From: Burkholderiaceae bacterium | GTDB lineage: Bacteria; Pseudomonadota; Gammaproteobacteria; Burkholderiales; Burkholderiaceae_C | Direction of reading: 5' to 3' | Assembly: GCA_030123545.1 (NCBI GenBank) | Contig: CP126124.1 | Span: forward strand, 1,240,001-1,304,000 | DNA length: 64,000 nucleotides | Shown here: one piece after another, positions 27,848-37,050 of the stretch | Layout of the letters: each line of letters opens with the position of its first letter | How positions within the stretch are numbered: position 1 is the first letter of the stretch | Program-made: the position numbers and the translations under genes | The notes under the pieces: generated by a model | Told to the model about the DNA's origin: nothing | The model's input: only the letters and a program-made list of their open reading frames with translations | Database searches by the model: none

Positions 27848-28075
27848 ATGACCCGATTCCTGCCGCTGCTGATGGTCGCCGCACTGACGGCCTGTGGGCC
27901 ATCCCAACCGACGGAAACCGTGGACTTCCTCGTGGCCCATCCTGAGCGCCTCAAGGAAGTCCAGCGCCTGTGCAAGGAAGACCGAGCAAAGGCCGGCGAG
28001 GAACTCTGTCGCCGTTCGGCCGAAGCCGCCAACCGGCGTTTCTTCGGCGATCGGCCGGAACAGAAATCCAAATAG
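27848..28075 (+). CDS. eexN: EexN family entry-exclusion lipoprotein
   Basis: Small lipoprotein of 75 residues. The N-terminus MTRFLPLLMVAALTACGPS has a lipobox with the acylated cysteine at residue 16. The rest is charged and contains TVDFLVAHPERLKEVQRLC and a second cysteine pair typical of EexN proteins. EexN-type lipoproteins are thought to reduce redundant uptake of the same element. RP4-type systems use TrbK inside the trb operon for this; no trbK is seen here, so EexN is probably the exclusion factor. It lies just before a terminator-like hairpin and traG. Confidence 0.85.
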   Translation: MTRFLPLLMVAALTACGPSQPTETVDFLVAHPERLKEVQRLCKEDRAKAGEELCRRSAEAANRRFFGDRPEQKSK

Positions 28076-28125
28076 CGCCTCTCGCCGTCGCCTGGCAGCG
28101 ACAAAGTTCTCCCTGTTACCTCATC

Positions 28126-28160
28126 ACGCCGCAGCGCGCTCGCGCATGCGGCGTTTCTAT
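28126..28160 (+). terminator. Rho-independent terminator-like hairpin after eexN
   Basis: Perfect 8-bp arms ACGCCGCA (28126-28133) and TGCGGCGT (28147-28154) with a 13-base GC-rich loop, followed by TTTCTATT. It lies 50 bp after the eexN stop and would separate the LysR-eexN transcript from the traG-trb operon, or attenuate it. Confidence 0.55.
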
Positions 28161-28253
28161 TGTGTACGCCGCAGCAAGAAGTCTGGCTTTTTGGGTCTGA
28201 ATCTCCGCCATAACGGCCTTTGACCGGCCTGCACGCTCGCCTTGATCCTCAGC

Positions 28254-28279
28254 ACTACGGCACGTCCCTGTGCCGTAGT
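28254..28279 (+). promoter_or_regulatory. Hairpin in the traG leader
   Basis: Ten-base perfect inverted repeat ACTACGGCAC / GTGCCGTAGT around the six-base loop GTCCCT. It ends immediately before the traG ribosome site (AGGAGG at 28280-28285) and has no T-tract. This position suits an operator or an RNA structure that limits access to the traG ribosome site. Confidence 0.5.
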
Positions 28280-28292
28280 AGGAGGTTGACCA

Positions 28293-30296
28293 ATGCAAGG
28301 AACGAACGTGCTGTTCGGTCAGATCGCCGTGGTGTTCGGCATCGTGATCGCGGGTGTGTGGGGCGCCACGCAATGGACGGCCGCCGCACTGGGCCATCAA
28401 CTGCGCCTGGGCTCGCCCTGGTTCGATTTCCTGGGCACGCCGGTCTATCACCCTTGGCGGCTGTTCGAGTGGTGGTTCTTCTTCGATGCCTATGCGCCGC
28501 AAGTCTTCGACAAGGGCGGTGCCATCGCGGGCGGCAGTGGCCTGCTGGCGGTGGTGGTCGCCATCGGCATGTCGATCTGGCGCTCGCGCCAGTCCAAACT
28601 GGTCACGACTTATGGCTCGGCGCGCTGGGCGAATGCGCAGGACATTCGCAAGGCCGGGCTGACAAACCCGGCCGGCGTCTTCCTCGGCCAGCACGATTGC
28701 CAGTACCTGCGCCATGAAGGGCCGGAACACGTCCTGACCTTCGCGCCCACGCGCTCGGGCAAGGGCGTTGGGCTGGTGGTGCCGACGCTGCTGTCCTGGC
28801 CCGCGTCCGCCGTCATCCACGACATCAAGGGCGAGAACTGGAGCATCACCGCCGGCTGGCGCTCGCGCTTCTCGCACTGCCTGCTGTTCAACCCGACCGA
28901 TGCGCGCTCTGCGGCCTACAACCCGCTCCTGGAAGTGCGGCGCGGCGCGCATGAAGTGCGCGACGTGCAGAACATCGCGGACATTCTGGTGGACCCCGAG
29001 GGCGCGCTGGAGAAGCGCAACCATTGGGAGAAGACCAGCCACGCGCTGCTGGTCGGCGCCATCCTGCATGTGCTCTATGCGGGCGAAGACAAAACGCTGC
29101 GTGGCGTGGCGAATTTCCTCTCCGATCCGGCTTGCCCGTTCGAGTTGACCTTGCACCGGATGATGACCACGGCGCATCTCGGTGATGCGCCGCATCCGGT
29201 CGTCGCATCGGCGGCGCGCGAAGTCCTGAACAAGTCGGACAACGAGCGCTCGGGCGTGCTGTCTACCGCCATGTCCTTCCTGGGCCTGTACCGCGATCCC
29301 ACGGTGGCCGAAGTCACTTCGCGCTGCGACTGGCGCATCGCCGACCTGATCGCAGCCGAATCCCCTGTGTCGCTGTACCTGGTGGTGCCGCCTTCGGACA
29401 TCAGCCGCACCAAGCCGCTTATCCGGCTCATCTTGAACCAGATCGGCCGGCGCCTCACCGAATCGCTCGACGGCAGCGATGGCATCGCGCGCCGCCACAA
29501 GCTGCTGCTGATGCTCGACGAGTTCCCCGCGCTGGGTCGGCTGGACTTCTTCGAGACGACCCTGGCCTTCATGGCGGGCTATGGCATCCGCAGTTTCCTT
29601 ATCGCGCAGTCGCTCAACCAGATCGACAAGGCGTATGGGCAGAACCATTCGATCCTCGACAACTGCCATGTGCGCGTGACGTTCGCCACCAACGACGAGC
29701 GCACGGCCAAGCGCATTTCCGAAACGCTGGGCACGGCCACCGAGTTGCGCGCGCAGCGCAACTATGCGGGGCACCGGCTGGCGCCTTGGCTGGGCCACTT
29801 GATGGTGTCGCGCCAGGAGACGGCCCGGCCGCTGCTGACGCCCGGCGAGGTGATGCAGCTGCCACCCGACGAGGCGGTGGTGATGGTGTCCAGCGTGGCG
29901 CCGATCAAGGCCAGGAAGCTGCGCTATTACGCGGACAGCAATTTCAAGCAGCGCGTGCTGCCGCCGCCTGCGCTCGCCTGTGGGCGCTATGCCGACGTTC
30001 CGCCAGCCCGGCCTGACGACTGGAGCGGGTTGGCGATTCCCGCTGTGCCTGCGGCCCCTGACATCGAAGCCATCCAGGGATTCGGTTCCACCGCCGACGA
30101 CGGTGGTCCCCGCCGCCAACCCGAACTCTCCAAAACCGTCGCCTACGACCCCGGGCTGTCCGTGCCTGCAGCCGACCTCGCGCTGCTCGATGACGAAGAC
30201 GACACACCGCTTCCCCTTCCGCGCCAGTTGGACCCGGCTCGGCAGCGCACGGCCCGCCTGGCATCCCTCGACCCTGACGACGGAATCGACCTATGA
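28293..30296 (+). CDS. traG: Type IV coupling protein TraG (VirD4)
   Basis: Inner-membrane ATPase of 667 residues that links the relaxosome to the mating channel. Two N-terminal membrane spans (about 8-28 and 80-96) precede the cytoplasmic domain. Walker A PTRSGKGV is at 152-159 and Walker B LLLMLDEFPALG near 403-412, followed by the conserved FLIAQSLNQIDKAYG. The C-terminal about 100 residues are acidic and variable. AGGAGG precedes the ATG. It overlaps the ribbon-helix-helix gene by 4 bp (ATGA), starting a chain of translationally coupled transfer genes. The relaxase it would serve is not in the window. Confidence 0.95.
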   Translation: MQGTNVLFGQIAVVFGIVIAGVWGATQWTAAALGHQLRLGSPWFDFLGTPVYHPWRLFEWWFFFDAYAPQVFDKGGAIAGGSGLLAVVVAIGMSIWRSRQSKLVTTYGSARWANAQDIRKAGLTNPAGVFLGQHDCQYLRHEGPEHVLTFAPTRSGKGVGLVVPTLLSWPASAVIHDIKGENWSITAGWRSRFSHCLLFNPTDARSAAYNPLLEVRRGAHEVRDVQNIADILVDPEGALEKRNHWEKTSHALLVGAILHVLYAGEDKTLRGVANFLSDPACPFELTLHRMMTTAHLGDAPHPVVASAAREVLNKSDNERSGVLSTAMSFLGLYRDPTVAEVTSRCDWRIADLIAAESPVSLYLVVPPSDISRTKPLIRLILNQIGRRLTESLDGSDGIARRHKLLLMLDEFPALGRLDFFETTLAFMAGYGIRSFLIAQSLNQIDKAYGQNHSILDNCHVRVTFATNDERTAKRISETLGTATELRAQRNYAGHRLAPWLGHLMVSRQETARPLLTPGEVMQLPPDEAVVMVSSVAPIKARKLRYYADSNFKQRVLPPPALACGRYADVPPARPDDWSGLAIPAVPAAPDIEAIQGFGSTADDGGPRRQPELSKTVAYDPGLSVPAADLALLDDEDDTPLPLPRQLDPARQRTARLASLDPDDGIDL

Positions 30297-30739
30297 GCCA
30301 ATACCGCCTCAACTTGTTCATCCAATCCGAGCACGCCAGGCGGCTCGACGAACTGGCCGCCAAGAAAGGCGTGTCCAAGTCCAGCATCGTCGCCGCGGCC
30401 TTGGCGTCCTGGCTGTCGCCCGATGCCGCCGACCAGCGCGAGGCGGCCATTGCCAAGCGGCTCGATCGCCTGTCCCGCCAGGCCGAGCGCCTGGAACGCG
30501 ACCAGAACATCCAGATCGAGACGCTGGCGCTGTTCATCCGCTACTTCCTGACCGTGAGCACGCCGGTGCCCGATGCCCATCAGGAAGCCGCCCGCGCGCA
30601 GGGCAAGGCGCGCTTCGAGCAGTTCGTGGAGCAGTTGGGCCGTCACCTGCTGCGCGGGCGCAGCCTGGTGCGCGACGTGGTGGAAGAGCTGCATCCCGAT
30701 CCCTCGCGCTTGGATGAAGTGCAGGAACGCGCCTCATGA
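30293..30739 (+). CDS. CopG/ribbon-helix-helix-type protein of the trb operon
   Basis: Protein of 148 residues. The first 45 residues (YRLNLFIQSEHARRLDELA, then KKGVSKSSIVAAALASWL) form a ribbon-helix-helix DNA-binding unit. A coiled-coil-like helix follows (about 50-80, KRLDRLSRQAERLERDQNIQIE), and then a C-terminal helical part. It overlaps both traG and trbB by 4 bp. Proteins of this kind occur at this position in Tn4371-like modules; a role as operon regulator or accessory transfer factor is inferred. Confidence 0.85.
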   Translation: MSQYRLNLFIQSEHARRLDELAAKKGVSKSSIVAAALASWLSPDAADQREAAIAKRLDRLSRQAERLERDQNIQIETLALFIRYFLTVSTPVPDAHQEAARAQGKARFEQFVEQLGRHLLRGRSLVRDVVEELHPDPSRLDEVQERAS

Positions 30740-31800
30740 GCGCCGTTCCTTCGTCCTCCTTCACCGCCACCGCGCTGGACCGCCGCATCCGCATGCTGCG
30801 CACCGCGATGGGACCGCTGATCGCCGCCGCGCTGGAAGACCCGGACGTGGTGGAAATCATGCTCAACCCCGACCGGACGCTCTGGATCGACCGGCTTTCC
30901 ACGGGCCGCGCACCGATGGGCGTGGAGCTGCCCGAGGCGGACGGCGAACGCATCATCCGCCTGGTGGCTGCCCACGTCGGCGCGGAAGTGCATCGCGGCC
31001 AGCCATTGCTGACGGCCGAACTGCCGGAAACCGGCGAGCGCTTCGAGGGCATCCTGCCGCCGGCAGCGCCCGGGCCGGCCTTCGCGCTGCGCAAGCGCAC
31101 CGTGGGCGTGATCCCGCTGTCGCGCTACGTCGAGGACGGAATGATGACCGCCGATCAGGCGGGTTTGCTGGTGCGGGCCGTGCGCGAGCGCCACAACATC
31201 CTGATCGCGGGCGGCACCAGCACGGGCAAGACCACGCTGGCCAATGCGCTGCTGGCCGAGATCGCCGCCACGGGCGACCGCGTGCTGGTACTCGAAGACA
31301 CCATCGAGCTGCAATGCGCGGCGCGCGACCACGTGCCGCTGCGCACGCGCCAGGGCGTGGTGTCGATGCAGGAGCTGGTGCGCTCGTCCATGCGCCTGCG
31401 CCCGGATCGCGTGGTCGTGGGCGAAGTGCGCGGCCCCGAGGCGCTGGACCTCATCAAGGTCTGGGGCACGGGCCACCCGGGCGGCATCGCCACCATCCAT
31501 GCCGGCTCCCCGCTCGGGGCGCTGCTGCGCCTGGAACAACTGATCCTCGAAGTGGCGATGAACCCGCCGCGTGCGCTGATCGCCGAGGCGGTCAACGTGG
31601 TGATCCACATCGCCGGGCGCGGACGCAAGCGCCGCATCGAGAGCATCGCCCGCGTCGCCGGTTTCGACGGCGCGGGCTATCACCTGGCGGACGCGCTGGA
31701 AGCGCCATTTCCCGAGCTTCCCGAGCTGCCGCTGGTTTCCCTCGCAGCCCCCGCCGCTGCGCCTTTCCTGTCCCCTGACTCACCTGGAGAACTGCCATGA
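30736..31800 (+). CDS. trbB: Conjugal transfer ATPase TrbB (VirB11 family)
   Basis: Hexameric secretion ATPase of 354 residues that powers pilus assembly and DNA transfer at the cytoplasmic side of the channel. Walker A GGTSTGKTT is at 159-167, and LEDTIELQC, RSSMRLRPDRVVVGEVRGPEA and GHPGGIATIHAGSP form the Asp box, Walker B and His box of the family. It overlaps the preceding gene and trbC by 4 bp each. Confidence 0.96.
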   Translation: MSAVPSSSFTATALDRRIRMLRTAMGPLIAAALEDPDVVEIMLNPDRTLWIDRLSTGRAPMGVELPEADGERIIRLVAAHVGAEVHRGQPLLTAELPETGERFEGILPPAAPGPAFALRKRTVGVIPLSRYVEDGMMTADQAGLLVRAVRERHNILIAGGTSTGKTTLANALLAEIAATGDRVLVLEDTIELQCAARDHVPLRTRQGVVSMQELVRSSMRLRPDRVVVGEVRGPEALDLIKVWGTGHPGGIATIHAGSPLGALLRLEQLILEVAMNPPRALIAEAVNVVIHIAGRGRKRRIESIARVAGFDGAGYHLADALEAPFPELPELPLVSLAAPAAAPFLSPDSPGELP

Positions 31801-32189
31801 CGCAGATGACCATTCCTACTTTCCGTGTTTCCGTCAATCCGCCTCCCCACCTGTCCGGCTTGGCACGGCTGCGCACCCTGGCCCGCCCGGCGGGGCAAGG
31901 GCTGCTGTTGGCCGCGCTGATGCTGTTGCTGGCCGGCACGGCACAGGCCGCCGGCTCCTCGATGCCCTGGGAAGGACCGCTGCAGTCCATCCTCGATTCC
32001 ATCCAGGGGCCGGTGGCGCGCATCGTGGCCGTGATCATCATCATCGCCACGGGTCTCACGCTGGCCTTCGGCGACACGTCGGGCGGGTTTCGCAAGCTGA
32101 TCCAGATCGTGTTCGGCCTGTCCATTGCTTTCGCCGCGTCCTCGTTCTTCCTGAGCTTCTTCAGCTTCTCCGGCGGGGCCGTCGTATGA
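31797..32189 (+). CDS. trbC: TrbC pilin (VirB2 family)
   Basis: Small pilin precursor of 130 residues. A long basic N-terminus (about 1-33) and a hydrophobic segment ending GTAQA give a signal peptide. The mature part begins near AGSSMPWEGPLQSIL and has two further membrane spans (about 72-88 and 100-124) separated by GDTSGGFRK. This is the VirB2/TrbC layout, processed into the conjugative pilus subunit. It is coupled to trbB and trbD by ATGA overlaps. Confidence 0.92.
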   Translation: MTQMTIPTFRVSVNPPPHLSGLARLRTLARPAGQGLLLAALMLLLAGTAQAAGSSMPWEGPLQSILDSIQGPVARIVAVIIIIATGLTLAFGDTSGGFRKLIQIVFGLSIAFAASSFFLSFFSFSGGAVV

Positions 32190-32470
32190 GTGCCCCGGAC
32201 ACCTTCGCGGCCGGGTTCGCCCGTGGGTTCGAGATTCCGCTGCATCGGTCTTTGACCGAGCCGATCCTGCTGGGCGGCGCCCCGCGCACCGTGGCCATTG
32301 CCAACGGCACGCTGGCCGCTGCTGTCGGGCTGGGCCTGCAGCTGTGGATTCCGGGCGTCGTGCTGTGGCTCGCCGGGCATTCGCTGGCGGTGTGGGGTGC
32401 GCGCGTCGATCCGCAGTTCATGCAGGTCTTTGCGCGGCACATCAAGCACAAGCCGCTGCTGGACGTGTAG
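32186..32470 (+). CDS. trbD: TrbD (VirB3 family)
   Basis: Inner-membrane protein of 94 residues with two close hydrophobic stretches (about 35-70), preceded by EIPLHRSLTEPILLGGAPR, the conserved VirB3/TrbD N-terminal segment. It acts with the TrbE ATPase in pilus assembly. It overlaps trbC by 4 bp, and trbE begins 12 bp after its stop. Confidence 0.92.
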   Translation: MSAPDTFAAGFARGFEIPLHRSLTEPILLGGAPRTVAIANGTLAAAVGLGLQLWIPGVVLWLAGHSLAVWGARVDPQFMQVFARHIKHKPLLDV

Positions 32471-32482
32471 GGGGATGCTGCG

Positions 32483-34954
32483 ATGCTGAACCTTGCCGAA
32501 TACCGCCAGCGGCCCGCGCTGCTGGCCGACTGGTTGCCCTGGGCAGGGCTGGTGGCACCGGGCATCGTCTTGAACAAGGATGGATCGTTCCAGCGCACGG
32601 CGCGCTTCCGTGGTCCCGATCTGGACAGCGCCACGCAGGGCGAACTGATCGCCACGTCGGCGCGCTTGAACAACGCGCTGCGCCGGCTGGGCTCGGGCTG
32701 GGCGCTGTTCATCGAAGCCGAGCGCCGGCCGGCGGCGGGCTATCCCCATTCCGACTTTCCTGAACCGCTGTCCTGGCTGGTGGACGAGGAACGCCGCGCC
32801 GCATTCGAGGATTCGGGCAACCACTTCGAGAGCGGCTACCACCTCACGCTGGTGTACCTGCCGGCCGAGGAGTCGCGTGCGCGCGCAGCGGGACTGCTAT
32901 ACGAGAACCGTCCGACCGAAGGCGTGGACTGGCGCGAGCGCCTGACCGCTTTCGTCGCGGAAACGGATCGCGTCTTCGACCTGCTCGACGGCGTGATGCC
33001 GGAAATCGCCTGGCTCGATGACAGGCAGACGCTGACCTACCTGCATTCCGCCATCTCGACGCAGCGCTATTCGCTGGCGGTGCCCGAGGTGCCGTTCCAC
33101 ATCGATGCGCTGCTGACCGATTCCGCACTGGTCGGCGGCCTGGCGCCCATGCTGGGCGACCAGCACCTGCGCGTGGCCACGGTGCGGGGTTTTCCGACCT
33201 CGACCTGGCCGGGGATTCTGGACGATCTCAACCGCCTGGGATTTGCGTATCGCTGGAGTACGCGTTTTCTGTGCCTGGACAAAGCTGAGGCGGAAAAAGA
33301 GCTTTCCCGCCTGCGCCGGCAGTGGTTCGCCAAGCGCAAGAACGTCATCGCGCTGCTGCGCGAAACGATCTTCCAGCAGGAGAGCCCGTTGGTGGATACG
33401 GACGCCAGCAACAAGGCCACCGACGCCGACGCGGCCTTGCAGGAGTTGGGCAGCGACCAGGTTTCCTTCGGCTACCTCACCGCAACGGTGACGGTGCTCG
33501 ACGCCGACCCGGCCGTGGCCGATGAGAAGCTGCGCATGGTGGAGCGCGTCATCCAGGGCCGGGGCTTCGTGACGATTCCCGAAACCTTGAACGCGGTCGA
33601 TGCGTGGCTGTCTTCGATCCCCGGCAACGCCTACGCCAATGTGCGCCAGCCCATCGTCTCGACGCTGAACCTGGCGCACCTGATGCCGGTGTCCGCCGTG
33701 TGGGCCGGACCGGAGAAGAGCGAGCATTTGGGCGGCCCGCCGTTGATCGTCACGCGCACCGATGGCGCCACGCCATTCCGGCTGGTGACGCACATCGGTG
33801 ATGTGGGCCACACGCTGGTGGCCGGGCCGACCGGCATGGGCAAGTCGGTCTTGCTCGCCACGCTGGCGATGCAGTTCCGCCGTTATCGCGGCTCGCGCAT
33901 CTTCGCCTTCGATATGGGGCGCTCCATGCGCGCCACCATCCTGGGCCTGGGTGGCGAGCACTACGACCTGGGCACGGATGGCGAGATCGCCTTCCAGCCG
34001 CTCGCCCGCATCGACCACGAGGGCTACCGCACCTGGGCGGCGGAATGGGTGGAAGGTCGGCTGGCGCACGAAGGCGTGGCGGTTGGTCCCGATGAGAAAG
34101 CCGCCATCTGGTCGGCGCTGGGAAGCCTTGCCGGTGCGCCGCTGGAGCAGCGCACCATGACGGGCCTGGCGGTGCTGCTGCAATCGAACGCGCTGCGCCA
34201 GGCGCTCGCGCCCTACGTGCTGGGTGGCGCCCACGGCAAGCTGCTGGACGCCGACCGCGACCGGCTGGGCATGGCCGACGTGCAGTGCTTCGAGATGGAG
34301 GAGCTGATGCACAGCAAGGCCGCTGTCATGGCCGTGCTGGGCTACCTGTTCGCGCGTTTTGATGAACGCTTCGATGGCGCGCCCACGCTGCTGATCCTCG
34401 ACGAGGCCTGGCTGTTCCTCGACGACCCGGTGTTCGCGGCGCGCATCCGCCAGTGGCTCAAGACGCTGCGCAAGAAGAACGTCTCGGTGATCTTCGCCAC
34501 GCAGAGCCTGGCGGACATCCAGGATTCGAGCATCGCGCCGGCCATCGTGGAAAGCTGTGCGAGCCGCATTTTTCTGCCCAACCCGCAGGCCACCGAACCG
34601 CAGATTCGCACGATCTACGAGGGTTTCGGGCTCAACACCCGCCAGATCGAGATCGTTGCCACAGCGCAGCCCAAGCGCGACTACTACTACCAGTCGCGCC
34701 TCGGCAATCGCCTGTTCGACCTCGACCTGGGGCCGGCGGCGCTGGCCTTCGCGGGCGCCTCCACGCCGCAGGACCAGCGCGCCATCGACGAGGTTCTGGG
34801 CCACGCCGGCGCGCCCGGCTTCGCGCTCGCCTGGCTGCGCCATCGCGGCCTCGATTGGGCGGCCGACCTGCTGCGCGCGTTCCCAGGCCTTGCGCCGCTG
34901 GCGCCTCATGTTTCCCCTCGCTTCGCTGACCACCCCCAGGAGAACTTGCCATGA
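32483..34954 (+). CDS. trbE: Conjugal transfer ATPase TrbE (VirB4 family)
   Basis: Large transfer ATPase of 823 residues. The N-terminal CagE/TrbE/VirB domain (about 1-400) is followed by the nucleotide-binding domain, with Walker A GPTGMGKS at about 448-455 and Walker B LLILDEAWLF at about 636-645, then VIFATQSLADIQDSSIAPAI. Length and order match VirB4/TrbE. It supplies energy for pilus biogenesis and interacts with TrbB and the inner-membrane complex. Its stop overlaps the trbJ start (ATGA). Confidence 0.96.
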   Translation: MLNLAEYRQRPALLADWLPWAGLVAPGIVLNKDGSFQRTARFRGPDLDSATQGELIATSARLNNALRRLGSGWALFIEAERRPAAGYPHSDFPEPLSWLVDEERRAAFEDSGNHFESGYHLTLVYLPAEESRARAAGLLYENRPTEGVDWRERLTAFVAETDRVFDLLDGVMPEIAWLDDRQTLTYLHSAISTQRYSLAVPEVPFHIDALLTDSALVGGLAPMLGDQHLRVATVRGFPTSTWPGILDDLNRLGFAYRWSTRFLCLDKAEAEKELSRLRRQWFAKRKNVIALLRETIFQQESPLVDTDASNKATDADAALQELGSDQVSFGYLTATVTVLDADPAVADEKLRMVERVIQGRGFVTIPETLNAVDAWLSSIPGNAYANVRQPIVSTLNLAHLMPVSAVWAGPEKSEHLGGPPLIVTRTDGATPFRLVTHIGDVGHTLVAGPTGMGKSVLLATLAMQFRRYRGSRIFAFDMGRSMRATILGLGGEHYDLGTDGEIAFQPLARIDHEGYRTWAAEWVEGRLAHEGVAVGPDEKAAIWSALGSLAGAPLEQRTMTGLAVLLQSNALRQALAPYVLGGAHGKLLDADRDRLGMADVQCFEMEELMHSKAAVMAVLGYLFARFDERFDGAPTLLILDEAWLFLDDPVFAARIRQWLKTLRKKNVSVIFATQSLADIQDSSIAPAIVESCASRIFLPNPQATEPQIRTIYEGFGLNTRQIEIVATAQPKRDYYYQSRLGNRLFDLDLGPAALAFAGASTPQDQRAIDEVLGHAGAPGFALAWLRHRGLDWAADLLRAFPGLAPLAPHVSPRFADHPQENLP

Positions 34955-35679
34955 AGAAACGCCTTCTCGCCGCCGCCATCGCGGCCATGCTGTGCACGGT
35001 GTCCCCCGTGCAGGCGCAATGGGTCGTGATCGACCCCACGAACCTCGTGCAGAACACGCTGACCGCGATCCGCACGCTGGAGCAGATCAACAACCAGATC
35101 CGGCAACTGCAGAACGAGGCGCAGATGCTCATCAACCAGGCGCGCAACCTGGCCAGCCTGCCGTTCAGCGTGGTCAGCCGGCTGCGCAGCAACCTGGCGA
35201 CCACCCAGCGGCTGATCGCCCAGGCCAGGGGCCTGGCCTACGACGTGGCGAACATGGATCGGGAGTTCGCGCGCCTGTACCCCGAGCAGTACGCCGCCAC
35301 CGTCAGCGGCGACCAGATGTACCGCGATGCGCAGGAACGCTGGAAGAACACGCTCAATGGCTTGCAGACCACCATGCAGATGCAGGCCCAGGCGTCGCAG
35401 AACCTGAGCGACGACGAAGGCGTGCTGGCCGATCTGGTGGGCCAGAGCCAGTCCGCAGTGGGCGCGCTGCAGGCGATGCAGGCGACGAACCAGTTGCTGG
35501 CCTTGCAGGCCAAGCAGTCCATCCAGGCGCAACGGCTGCAGCTCACGCAAGACCGGGCGGCCTCGCTGGAACTGGCGCGGCAGGCAGCGGCGGCCGAGCG
35601 CGGGCGCGAGGTGACGCGCCGGTTCCTGGGCAGCGGCACGCCGTACACGCCGCAGTCGGTGAACTTCTACGGCAACTGA
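34951..35679 (+). CDS. trbJ: TrbJ (VirB5-like) transfer protein
   Basis: Secreted protein of 242 residues with a clear signal peptide (MKKRLLAAAIAAMLC ... VQAQ). The mature part, starting WVVIDPTNLVQNTL, is long, glutamine- and alanine-rich and helical, as in VirB5/TrbJ minor pilus components. It overlaps trbE by 4 bp. In RP4 the next gene is trbK; here trbL follows directly after 9 bp. Confidence 0.93.
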   Translation: MKKRLLAAAIAAMLCTVSPVQAQWVVIDPTNLVQNTLTAIRTLEQINNQIRQLQNEAQMLINQARNLASLPFSVVSRLRSNLATTQRLIAQARGLAYDVANMDREFARLYPEQYAATVSGDQMYRDAQERWKNTLNGLQTTMQMQAQASQNLSDDEGVLADLVGQSQSAVGALQAMQATNQLLALQAKQSIQAQRLQLTQDRAASLELARQAAAAERGREVTRRFLGSGTPYTPQSVNFYGN

Positions 35680-35688
35680 CGCGCTGCC

Positions 35689-37038
35689 ATGAACGACGTG
35701 ACGGTCATCGACCGCTTCCTCGACACGTTCTCGCGCTACATCGACTCGGGCTTTGGCCTGCTGCAAGGCGAGGTGGCATTCCTGACCGCCACGCTGATCG
35801 CCATCGACATGACGATCGCCGGGCTGTACTGGGCGCTGGGCCACGCCAGCGGCCAGGGCGAGGACGTGATCGCCAAGCTGCTGCGCAAGGTGCTCTACGT
35901 GGGTGCCTTCGCCTACATCATCGGCAACTTCAACGCGCTGGCCGGCATCGTGTTCCGGTCCTTCGCCGGGCTGGGCCTGACGGCCAGCGGCTCGACCCTC
36001 AGCATGGGCAGCTTCCTGCAGCCGGGCCGGCTGGCCAAGGCAGGGATCGACGCCGGGGCGCCGATCCTGCGGCAGATCAGCGACCTGGCGGGCTTCCCCG
36101 AGGTGTTTGTGAACCTTGCGCCCATCGTGGTGCTGTTCATCGCCTGGCTGATCGTGATCCTGTGCTTTTTCGTGCTCGCGGTGCAGCTGTTCGTGACGTT
36201 GATCGAGTTCAAGCTGACCACACTGGCGGGCTTCGTGCTGGTGCCGTTCGCGCTGTGGAACAAGACCGCCTTCCTGGCCGAGAAGGTGCTGGGCAACGTG
36301 GTGGCCTCGGGCATCAAGGTGCTGGTGCTGGCGGTGATCGTGGGCATCGGCACGGGGCTGTTCGCCGAGTTCACGGTGCATCCGGCGGAGCCGTCCATCG
36401 ACCACGCGCTGGTCGTGATGCTGGCGTCGCTGGCCTTGTTGGCGCTGGGAATCTTCGGGCCGGGCATTGCCACGGGCCTGGTGTCGGGTGCGCCGCAGTT
36501 GGGCGCGGGTGCGATGGCTGGGGCCGCCGTGGGCGCGGCAGGCGCCGCCGTGGCGGTTGGAGCGGTCGTTGCCGGCGCGGGCAGTGCCGTCGCGGCCGGT
36601 GCGCGCATGGCGCCGGGCGCCGCACGCATGGCGGCCAGCGGGGCGCGTTCGGCGGTATCGACGGCCAGCAGCGCCAGATCGGCCTTCCAGGCCGGCTCGG
36701 CTTCGGTCGGCGGCGGCGTCAAGGGCGCGGCCGCTGGCGTGGGGAACGTCGCCAGGGCCGGTGCACATGCGGCCGGGCAGAAGGTGGCTGAAGGCGCGCG
36801 CTCCATGAAGGAGCGGGTTGCGGCGGCTTTCCGCGAAGGCGGCGGTGCAGAGGCTGCCGGTGGCACTGCCGAAGGCGCGCCCCAGGCCGAAGGCGCCAAG
36901 GAACAGCCTGCCTGGGCCAAGCGCCTGCACCGCAGGCAGCAGCTCACCCATGCCGCCACGACCGCCGCCCACACGCTGCGCGGTGGCGATGGCGGCGGCT
37001 CGGGTTCCGGTCCGAGCCTGCGTGATTCCGATTCTTGA
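35689..37038 (+). CDS. trbL: TrbL (VirB6 family) membrane protein
   Basis: Polytopic inner-membrane channel component of 449 residues. About six hydrophobic segments fill residues 20-275, including FVNLAPIVVLFIAWLIVILC and the conserved LIEFKLTTLAGFVLVPFALW region. The C-terminal 170 residues are an alanine/glycine-rich, low-complexity cytoplasmic or periplasmic tail, common in TrbL. It sits between trbJ and trbF with short gaps. Confidence 0.95.
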   Translation: MNDVTVIDRFLDTFSRYIDSGFGLLQGEVAFLTATLIAIDMTIAGLYWALGHASGQGEDVIAKLLRKVLYVGAFAYIIGNFNALAGIVFRSFAGLGLTASGSTLSMGSFLQPGRLAKAGIDAGAPILRQISDLAGFPEVFVNLAPIVVLFIAWLIVILCFFVLAVQLFVTLIEFKLTTLAGFVLVPFALWNKTAFLAEKVLGNVVASGIKVLVLAVIVGIGTGLFAEFTVHPAEPSIDHALVVMLASLALLALGIFGPGIATGLVSGAPQLGAGAMAGAAVGAAGAAVAVGAVVAGAGSAVAAGARMAPGAARMAASGARSAVSTASSARSAFQAGSASVGGGVKGAAAGVGNVARAGAHAAGQKVAEGARSMKERVAAAFREGGGAEAAGGTAEGAPQAEGAKEQPAWAKRLHRRQQLTHAATTAAHTLRGGDGGGSGSGPSLRDSDS

Positions 37039-37050
37039 GGAGAACCATCC

